A stretch of 13,304 bases of DNA. It comes from CAG-698 sp964385755 (GTDB lineage: Bacteria; Bacillota_I; Bacilli_A; ML615J-28; CAG-698). Under the pieces are notes generated by a model. The model saw nothing but the letters and a program-made list of their open reading frames with translations, made no database searches and was not told the DNA's origin. A program made the translations under genes and the position numbers. The DNA is taken from NCBI GenBank assembly GCA_964385755.1, contig CAYLPZ010000034.1, positions 1 to 13,304 on the forward strand, given 5' to 3'. Below, piece after piece: positions 7,550-13,304 of this stretch. Numbering within the stretch: the first letter of the stretch is position 1; every line of letters begins with the position of its first letter.

Positions 7550-7578
7550 AGTCTATCACAATCGACTTAATTTGTCAA
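7550..7578 (-). promoter_or_regulatory. Promoter of the four-gene lipoprotein operon
   Basis: On the minus strand a perfect TTGACA (7578-7573) is followed 17 bases later by TAGACT (7555-7550), preceded by TGA as an extended -10 element. The predicted start near 7543 leaves a leader of about 220 bases carrying the cre-like site and the palindrome. The rest of this 350-base gap is AT-rich, with no gene or known riboswitch that I can recognise. Confidence 0.55.
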
Positions 7579-7641
7579 TTTATTTACATTTATATAAAAT
7601 ACCATCTAATGATAAAATGTTATTGATAAATATTATCATGT

Positions 7642-7668
7642 AAAAAAAGCCTAACAACGTGTTAGACT
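7642..7668 (-). terminator. Terminator of the YfcC-family gene
   Basis: The minus strand forms an 8-bp GC-containing stem, extended by A-T pairs, from GTCTAACA and TGTTAGGC with a CGT loop, then seven T residues. One pair is G-U in the minus-strand RNA but a C-A mismatch in the plus-strand RNA, which indicates minus-strand function. It starts four bases after the stop codon. Confidence 0.85.
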
Positions 7669-7671
7669 TTT

Positions 7672-9108
7672 TTAATATCCTATTAAAACTGCTATTAATA
7701 AATATACTACATTAAGTAACATTAATATCGTCATAAGCCATTTTATCCATTTGTACCAGTCTTTTAGTTTAATTCCTACTATTGCCATTGAGATGATTAA
7801 AACTGGGCTAGTAGGAAAAATAACATTTGTAAAGCCATCTCCCATTATGTAAGCTAAAACTAAAGTGTTTTTGCTTAGAGCAACGTAAGCTGTAACACTT
7901 CCAAGTATTCCCATTACAAGTACTGCTTTTGCTGTGGAAGAGGAAATGAAAAACTCTAAAACAATGATTATTAATAATATTAATATTATTCCCAAATAAC
8001 TACCAGTGTTTTGTAGTATATTTACACAAAAGTTTGTTATTGTTGGTGCAATTTGTGAATCCATAATAATAAACTTCACGCTTAATGCTAATAAAATCAT
8101 TACAACAGCTGGAAGAGCACTTTTATAACCGATTAAAGTAGATTTAACTACTTCTTTAAAGTTTTTAAAGATTAAGAGTCCACAAATTGTTCCAAACACT
8201 AGAAAGTAAATAGCTAATATGACTATTGATAGACCATCTAAAGCAGGAATTGTATATGCACAAATTAATGTTATTAATACACCTACAAAGAAAAGCAAAT
8301 AGATAAGTCCTACCTTCTTTTCATTTTCGTAAGTTAGTTCTTTTATTTCATTTATTGAAGATTGTTTCTTTTTATTCACATCGACATAATAGCTATATGA
8401 CTTACTTGGGTCATTTTCTATCTTTCTAATATGTTTTTGTAAAAATATATTAAGAATAAAATAAGTAATAATAAAAATTATAATACGATACCATAAGCCA
8501 CTTAATGCACTTATTCCTACTTCTGCACTTGCAATACCAACAGAAAAAGGATTTGTTGTTGCGGAACCAAAACCAAGACCAACTGCTAAAAGACTCATTC
8601 CAAGCCCTGTTAGACTATCCCATCCTAATGATAAACTTAACCCTACTATCAGAGGAACTAATATTATTACTTCTTCAAAGATACCAAAAATACTTCCAAA
8701 GGTCATAAAGAATAATGTTATGATATATACTAGGTACTTCTTCTTATGTTCAAAACGAATTACCAAAGTTTTAATTATTACATTCATACCATTTGAATCT
8801 TTCATTACTTGAAAAGCACCACTGATAAAGATTATAAATATTGTTAAACCAATAAAGCTCATTAAATCACTTGTATTCGTAAGCATATATACTGGTGCAA
8901 GTAATATCTTATAAAATGGATATTCTCCAGTATCAATAGTTTGATATAGTCCATTTTCATCTATTTTTCCTGCTGGAATAACATACACTAGTGCTCCTGT
9001 TATTAATATGAATAGTGCTAATATACCTATAACATTTAAAAAGCTTTTTAAGCTTATATGATATAATTGTTTTTCTTTTGTATTTTCTTTTTGTTTATTT
9101 TCAGTCAT
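7672..9108 (-). CDS. YfcC/DcuC-family membrane carrier (carboxylate or amino-acid transporter)
   Basis: This 478-residue protein has about 12 hydrophobic segments. It has the YfcC layout: a short charged N-terminus, the first membrane segment ending in VYVIPAGK, an external loop, then FGIFEEVIILVP, LGWDSLTGLG and GSATTNPFSVGIASAEVGI. A charged cytoplasmic loop (about 225-265) precedes the second half, with SSSTAKAVLVMGILG and GDGFTNVIFPTSPVL. These paired Ser/Thr-rich re-entrant-like motifs are typical of DcuC (C4-dicarboxylate anaerobic carrier) relatives. Length matches the family. The substrate cannot be read from sequence; family members are annotated as dicarboxylate carriers or arginine/ornithine-type antiporters. 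The start has a good ribosome binding site (AAGGGAAG), its own promoter and terminator, and hence appears monocistronic. It has no clear functional link to the surface-protein genes on either side. Confidence 0.88.
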   Translation of the reverse strand: MTENKQKENTKEKQLYHISLKSFLNVIGILALFILITGALVYVIPAGKIDENGLYQTIDTGEYPFYKILLAPVYMLTNTSDLMSFIGLTIFIIFISGAFQVMKDSNGMNVIIKTLVIRFEHKKKYLVYIITLFFMTFGSIFGIFEEVIILVPLIVGLSLSLGWDSLTGLGMSLLAVGLGFGSATTNPFSVGIASAEVGISALSGLWYRIIIFIITYFILNIFLQKHIRKIENDPSKSYSYYVDVNKKKQSSINEIKELTYENEKKVGLIYLLFFVGVLITLICAYTIPALDGLSIVILAIYFLVFGTICGLLIFKNFKEVVKSTLIGYKSALPAVVMILLALSVKFIIMDSQIAPTITNFCVNILQNTGSYLGIILILLIIIVLEFFISSSTAKAVLVMGILGSVTAYVALSKNTLVLAYIMGDGFTNVIFPTSPVLIISMAIVGIKLKDWYKWIKWLMTILMLLNVVYLLIAVLIGY

Positions 9109-9152
9109 ATTCTTCCCTTATTTTATTAATTTAGATAATATTTATATAGATT

Positions 9153-9181
9153 ATTATACTATACTCATAACATTAAAGCAA
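9153..9181 (-). promoter_or_regulatory. Promoter of the YfcC-family gene
   Basis: On the minus strand TTGCTT (9181-9176), a 17-base spacer and a perfect TATAAT (9158-9153) lie just after the upstream terminator. The predicted transcription start is near 9146, giving a leader of about 38 bases. Confidence 0.6.
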
Positions 9182-9196
9182 CAACTGTACAAATTC

Positions 9197-9237
9197 AAAA
9201 AAAGACAAGACTTTCATCACGAATAATCTTGTCTTTT
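9197..9237 (-). terminator. Terminator of the giant amidase gene
   Basis: AAAAGACAAGA and TCTTGTCTTTT form an 11-bp stem with a 16-base loop, followed on the minus strand by a seven-T run. The loop can form a small inner TTC/GAA pairing. It lies about 40 bases beyond the stop codon. Confidence 0.8.
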
Positions 9238-9243
9238 ATTAAT

Positions 9244-9275
9244 TAATCAAAACTACATTATTTATAGTTTGATTA
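9244..9275. repeat. Hairpin immediately after the amidase gene stop codon
   Basis: Arms 9244-9255 and 9265-9275 pair over 11 bp with one bulged A and a nine-base loop, two bases past the stop. No T-run follows, so it is more likely an mRNA-stabilising stem or an auxiliary part of the terminator at 9197-9237. Confidence 0.35.
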
Positions 9276-9277
9276 GA

Positions 9278-12200
9278 TTATTTTGCGTAAACACCTTCAA
9301 CGATAGAAGATAATGTGATTTCTTCTAACTCACCAGTATAGTTATTAAATAGAGTAACTTTATACTTAATTACTTGAGAAGTTAATTGTTGTTCAGTAAC
9401 TCTACCAACACCATTAACCATTTGATTGTCACACTCAATTTCAAATGATAAATCTTTATATTTACTCATTCTTTCATATTCCACTTTTATCATTTCAATA
9501 AATTCATTCCAGATTTCTAGATCATTTTCAAGCATAGGTTGAGGACAATCTTTACCAGAGAATGCATTGTGACCTTTTACTTTAGTGATATCTAGGTTGT
9601 TTCTAATCATAATGTCAGCAACAAGCATAGCAGTTTTTTGCCATGTATACCATAAGTCAGATCCAATATTAACAGCAGTTTCAATACCGATACCATTGTT
9701 ATTTCCACCATTAGAGCAGATTCTTCCTTCAGCAACTTGACTATAGCACCACCAAGCAGTACCTAATTGATATTTACCATCTTTCTTATTTACACCTAGA
9801 CCAATTGGATTTAACCACTTACTATCAGTTACATATCCACGACCAAATTTAGTTTCTTCAGGAACTTTAATACCAGTGTCGCGACCATTGATTGCGAATG
9901 TCGCATTTTTAGTGATTGTAACTACTGGAATTTCTGGATCAGAATCTAATATTTCTACATTAGTGTCACGCCATGCAAAGTCACTTCCTGAGCCACTATC
10001 ACCAGCATGAGCAGCAATATATTGTTCATCTAAACCTTTGTAAATACCATCATTACCAGTTGTATAATGGATAGAAGTTGCATTTTGTGATAAAGGTTGT
10101 GCGAAGTATTGGATATGAGCAAGTGCTCCAGCAGTTCTGTTGAAACCAGCTGTGTAGTGAACAACGATAAATTCGACACTACTCATAAGACGATTTTGTA
10201 ACTCTTCTCCATATTTATCATTTGAAGCTTGGTTGTAATCAGTATTAACTACGAAGTCTTCAAATAATATATTACTAACACTACCAATAATATCAGTGTA
10301 ATAATTTGGTACACCAGCACCAATACCTATATCATAAGTTGTATAAACATTACTATTGTGTGCTTGTAAAACAAGTTTCATTGCTTCGCTTAGTTCTTGA
10401 GAAACAACAGTTACATAGAAGTCTTGATAAACTCCTTCTTTTCCTTCAACGCTAGCACGAATTGTTGCAACACCTTCTAATACACCTGTAACTTTACCGT
10501 TTTCATCAACTACTGCAATTTCAGGGTTTAAAGATGTCCAAACAATAGTACCTTTGTTCTTTCCATCAATGTATTCACAATTTAATTTAATTTCTTGGCC
10601 ACTTTGTACATATGATTCAGTTTCATAGCTGATATCAAAGTAAGCAGGAACTGTAACTTCTAACATGAATTCATCACTCTTTCCACTAGATGATAATGAA
10701 ATAACTTTAATTGTTGTTGTACCTTTGTTAACTGCAGTAATAACACCATTATCATTAATTGTTGCAACTTCAGGGTTAGTAGATACAAATTTTACAAGCT
10801 TATTAATAGCATCTTCTGGACCAATTATCCATTCTAATGCTAAAGTTTTTAGTAACTCTAATTGAGAAACTTTATTTGTAATTGTAACATCAGTTACTAA
10901 AATAGTTTCAACCCACTTAGCTGTAACAGTTACATCCGCTAACACTTCAGTTACTTTAGTGCCATCAGTTGTATACCAACCATCAAATTTATATCCTTCT
11001 TTAATTGGTTCAGGAATACTACTTCCACCAGAAACCCTCATTGATGTTCCAAATTGAGCTAATACTAAACCTTTTTGAACATCAGCTAAAGAGAAGTCAG
11101 GAGAATAAGAAGCAAATGTTGCATTGTCAGATCCACAACCTTTCATGTTATGCATTACACCATGCATATAACTTCTAATTAAAGTTCTACCATTAGGACC
11201 AGGTGCACTACCCAAACCAATAGCAGTTGTATCTCCATCTATTAATTTTTGTAATAAATTATATGTATCAGATGTATAACTACCACCATTATTACCATTA
11301 TATGCTTTTAGATCTTCAAGCATATATGCGAATAACCATTGCCATTTTTCAAGCATTTCTTCGTTAGCTAAAGCAGTTTTAATAGCTGGATGGCTACTTG
11401 CATGGAATGTTTCAAATGGAACATCTTCACCAGCATATTTAACGAAATCTTCATAGAAAGCTCTACCAATCTCTTCAGATGTCTTATATCCATCTTCAAA
11501 CATACCACCATCTAAATCAAATGTAACAGTATATGCTACAGTACTAATCCACTTACTATAAATAACTGTATCAGCTAAAATTGGATTATTAAAATTAAAT
11601 GGAGTAGTAAATTCAGGATCAACGAACCAACCATCAAATTCAAATCCTACTTTCTCAGGCACATTAGGTCTTGAAACTTTAGTATTTTCTTTAACTTCAA
11701 CAGTTAATCCAATTCCTTCAAATTTTACTTCAAACATTTCAAAAGTTGGAGCCCATAAAGCATATAATGTGTAGTTATTTGTAATTTGTGTTTCAAAATC
11801 AAATGCTTCTGTACAAGCCCCATCAGTAAACCAACCTTTTAATTCATATTCAAATTTTTCTATTCCTTGAGGTTCTACAAATTTATCAAATGTTGTGACT
11901 TTATATTCACTCTTAATAAATGCTTCAACTAATGCTTTTTGAACTAGTTCATCTGAATAATCAGGTGAAACAGAAGCATAATTTTCATTTGAACTTCCAC
12001 AACCTTTCATGTTATGCATTACACCATGCATATAACTTCTAATTAAAGTTCTACCATTTGGACCAGGTGCTGAGCCTAAGCCAATAGCAGTTGTATCTCC
12101 TGCGATTAGTAAATCAAGAAGAGCAACTGTATCAGTTACATATGCGGAAAATTCATCACTAACTTCAGCGTTGTAAGCTTTAAGATCTTCTTTCATATAA

Positions 12201-13304
12201 GCGAATAACCATTGCCATTTTGAAAGCATTTCAGCGTTTGCTAGAGCAGTCTTAATAGCTGGATGACTATTATCATGGAATGTATCAAATGGAACATCAG
12301 TTCCCGCATATTTAACGAAATCTTGATAGAATAACATACCGATGTCAGCAGATGTTATTCCATGAACAAGTGTAACAGTATATTCACTTTGTTGTTCTTC
12401 AAACTTAGGATATAATACTAAATCAGCATATACTAAAGTTGTGAAATCATATTCATTTGTAAAATCTTCATCAGTATACCAACCTCTAAAGAAATATCCT
12501 TCTTTAACTGGATCTTCAGGTTGATCAACTGGTTTTCCATTTTCCACTTCAACTATATTTTCAGTACCATTAAAAGTAACTTTAAACTTAGAAATAACCC
12601 ATTTTGCATATAAAGTAATATCGCTACTAAGTGTTGTCTCAAAATCAAATTCTTGAGTTAAAGCATCATCTGTATACCATCCTACAAATCTATAATCAGG
12701 TTTAGTAGGAACTTCAGGCATAGATACTTTTTCATTTAGACCAATTTCAACACTAGAAGCATATTTAGCATTAACTAATGCTTCTTGTGTTGCTTGTTCT
12801 GAAAAGTCTGGAGAAACAATTGCAAAGTTTGCATTTAAGCTTCCGCCACCTTTCATGTTATGCATTACACCATGCATATAACTTCTAATTAAAGTTCTAC
12901 CATTTGGACCAGGTGCTGAGCCTAAGCCAATAGCAGTTGTATCACCAGCGATTAATAAATCAAGAAGTGCAGCAGTATCTTGAACGTATGTTACATATAC
13001 ATCTGTAGCATTTGCATTATAAGCAAGTAAGTCTTCTTTCATATAAGCAAATAACCATTGCCATTTTGAAAGCATTTCAGCGTTTGCTAGAGCAGTCTTA
13101 ACTGCTGGATGACTATCTTTTAAGAATGTTTCAAATGGAACTACTGTTCCTGCGTATTTGTTAAAATCGTTATAGAATTCTTTTCCGATTTCCGCAGATG
13201 AAATATTCCAGTTAAAAGTAATTTTTACTTTTTCTTCTACAACAACTTCTTCATAAACAGCTGTAACTGTTAAATCAGAAGTAACATTTGTAAATTCTTT
13301 ATCC
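9278..13304 (-). CDS. Giant surface protein: domain-A/B-repeat array, Big_2-like domains and N-acetylmuramoyl-L-alanine amidase (5' end missing)
   Basis: The frame is open to the right edge, giving 1341 codons. ATG at 13075 is internal because the 76 codons before it continue the same repeat pattern. Numbering from the edge codon (13303): the end of a B-repeat (1-18), domain A1 (34-184), B-repeat remainder and a full B-repeat (185-303), A2 (316-464), B-repeats (467-585), A3 (606-753), B-repeat end (756-797), Big_2-like domains (801-886, 888-968), Amidase_2 (1042-1271), and a short beta-rich tail. Amidase residues are present: zinc ligands His1049 (VVHYT), His1245 and Cys1253 (GHNAFSGKDCPQ), plus Tyr1080 (SIHYTTG) and Lys1251. 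It should cleave the MurNAc-L-Ala bond in peptidoglycan. An extra stretch of about 90 residues splits the amidase core. No LPXTG or C-terminal membrane anchor is visible, so attachment must come from the unseen N-terminus or from cell-wall binding. It is followed by a terminator. Confidence 0.88.
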   Translation of the reverse strand, partial: DKEFTNVTSDLTVTAVYEEVVVEEKVKITFNWNISSAEIGKEFYNDFNKYAGTVVPFETFLKDSHPAVKTALANAEMLSKWQWLFAYMKEDLLAYNANATDVYVTYVQDTAALLDLLIAGDTTAIGLGSAPGPNGRTLIRSYMHGVMHNMKGGGSLNANFAIVSPDFSEQATQEALVNAKYASSVEIGLNEKVSMPEVPTKPDYRFVGWYTDDALTQEFDFETTLSSDITLYAKWVISKFKVTFNGTENIVEVENGKPVDQPEDPVKEGYFFRGWYTDEDFTNEYDFTTLVYADLVLYPKFEEQQSEYTVTLVHGITSADIGMLFYQDFVKYAGTDVPFDTFHDNSHPAIKTALANAEMLSKWQWLFAYMKEDLKAYNAEVSDEFSAYVTDTVALLDLLIAGDTTAIGLGSAPGPNGRTLIRSYMHGVMHNMKGCGSSNENYASVSPDYSDELVQKALVEAFIKSEYKVTTFDKFVEPQGIEKFEYELKGWFTDGACTEAFDFETQITNNYTLYALWAPTFEMFEVKFEGIGLTVEVKENTKVSRPNVPEKVGFEFDGWFVDPEFTTPFNFNNPILADTVIYSKWISTVAYTVTFDLDGGMFEDGYKTSEEIGRAFYEDFVKYAGEDVPFETFHASSHPAIKTALANEEMLEKWQWLFAYMLEDLKAYNGNNGGSYTSDTYNLLQKLIDGDTTAIGLGSAPGPNGRTLIRSYMHGVMHNMKGCGSDNATFASYSPDFSLADVQKGLVLAQFGTSMRVSGGSSIPEPIKEGYKFDGWYTTDGTKVTEVLADVTVTAKWVETILVTDVTITNKVSQLELLKTLALEWIIGPEDAINKLVKFVSTNPEVATINDNGVITAVNKGTTTIKVISLSSSGKSDEFMLEVTVPAYFDISYETESYVQSGQEIKLNCEYIDGKNKGTIVWTSLNPEIAVVDENGKVTGVLEGVATIRASVEGKEGVYQDFYVTVVSQELSEAMKLVLQAHNSNVYTTYDIGIGAGVPNYYTDIIGSVSNILFEDFVVNTDYNQASNDKYGEELQNRLMSSVEFIVVHYTAGFNRTAGALAHIQYFAQPLSQNATSIHYTTGNDGIYKGLDEQYIAAHAGDSGSGSDFAWRDTNVEILDSDPEIPVVTITKNATFAINGRDTGIKVPEETKFGRGYVTDSKWLNPIGLGVNKKDGKYQLGTAWWCYSQVAEGRICSNGGNNNGIGIETAVNIGSDLWYTWQKTAMLVADIMIRNNLDITKVKGHNAFSGKDCPQPMLENDLEIWNEFIEMIKVEYERMSKYKDLSFEIECDNQMVNGVGRVTEQQLTSQVIKYKVTLFNNYTGELEEITLSSIVEGVYAK
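11045..11488 (-). repeat. Domain A copy 3 (A3)
   Basis: About 148 residues starting YKTSEEIGRAFYEDF. It follows a canonical first B-repeat strand (YTVTFDLDGG) and is followed by the rest of that B-repeat (IPEPIKEGYKFDGWYT). This shows the nested insertion most clearly. It is the most diverged copy at DNA level apart from a 56-base core. Confidence 0.85.
11912..12358 (-). repeat. Domain A copy 2 (A2)
   Basis: About 149 residues starting ITSADIGMLFYQDF. It shares two long exact DNA stretches with A1 (95 and 52 bases) and has SYMHGVMHNMKGCGS. Confidence 0.85.
12752..13204 (-). repeat. Domain A copy 1 (A1)
   Basis: About 151 residues starting ISSAEIGKEFYNDF. It includes DSHPA, KWQWLFAYM, GLGSAPGPNGRT, SYMHGVMHNMKGGGS and SPDFS. 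It is the only visible copy with GGG in place of GCG after MK. Confidence 0.85.

Noticed and set aside
8505..8708. Plus-strand 67-codon frame
   Set aside because: It is antisense to conserved YfcC motifs. The Leu/Gln-rich translation mirrors the membrane-protein codons.
10665..10865. Plus-strand 66-codon frame
   Set aside because: It is antisense to the first Big_2-like domain, with no independent support.
13073..13075. ATG as the start of the giant protein
   Set aside because: The 76 codons upstream to the window edge are open and encode the start of domain A1 (IGKEFYNDF, DSHPA) plus the end of a B-repeat. The true start is outside the window.
11045..13204. CRISPR-like or mobile-element repeats
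   Set aside because: The repeats are ~150-codon in-frame protein domains spaced by coding B-repeats; there is no short regular repeat-spacer pattern and no transposase.
369..13304. Mycoplasma-type genetic code (UGA read as Trp)
   Set aside because: Long frames are intact under the standard code, Trp uses TGG throughout, and in-frame TGA acts as a stop directly upstream of the 7321 start.

Overview
This window is AT-rich DNA (about one third G+C by eye). Every convincing gene lies on the minus strand, all complete genes end in TAA, Trp is encoded by TGG, and no UGA needs to be read through, so the standard bacterial code fits. Lipoprotein signal peptides, Gram-positive ribosome binding sites, sigma-A-like promoters, InlB/Flg_new-type B-repeats, Big_2-like domains and a cell-wall amidase point to a low-GC Firmicute/Bacilli relative. 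An uncultivated gut lineage of the RF39, Erysipelotrichia or Izemoplasma kind is plausible, but this is inference and no marker gene is present.

Layout, following transcription from right to left. (1) 13304-9278: the C-terminal 1341 codons of a giant surface protein whose start lies beyond the right edge. It has three copies of a ~150-residue domain I do not recognise, each inserted into an InlB-type B-repeat, then two Big_2-like domains and an N-acetylmuramoyl-L-alanine amidase domain with an intact active site. It ends at a terminator (9197-9237). (2) 9108-7672: a single-gene unit with its own promoter and terminator, encoding a YfcC/DcuC-type membrane carrier. (3) 7321-369: a tight four-gene operon. 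It encodes an SGNH-hydrolase lipoprotein with a BspA-like N-terminus, an 806-residue lipoprotein with three copies of a second unrecognised domain (called B here), a 259-residue lipoprotein with one diverged B domain, and an 813-residue multi-pass membrane protein carrying an extracytoplasmic alpha/beta-hydrolase. It ends at a strong, possibly bidirectional hairpin (292-329). (4) Left edge: the first 38 codons of a minus-strand gene behind a near-consensus promoter.

The 350-base gap before the operon (7322-7671) holds a TTGACA-17-TAGACT promoter, a one-mismatch catabolite-repression (cre) site and an 18-bp perfect palindrome. This suggests that carbon supply controls the lipoprotein operon. 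The operon's ribosome binding site is positioned for a nine-codon out-of-frame mini-ORF rather than for the lipoprotein start.

The most novel material is the pair of repeat domains. Domain A (three copies, giant protein) and domain B (three copies plus one, lipoproteins) both occur with B-repeat modules. Both sit in cell-surface proteins, next to two different extracytoplasmic serine hydrolases. A working hypothesis is a surface module that binds and de-esterifies a host or dietary polymer, but the sequence does not name the ligand.
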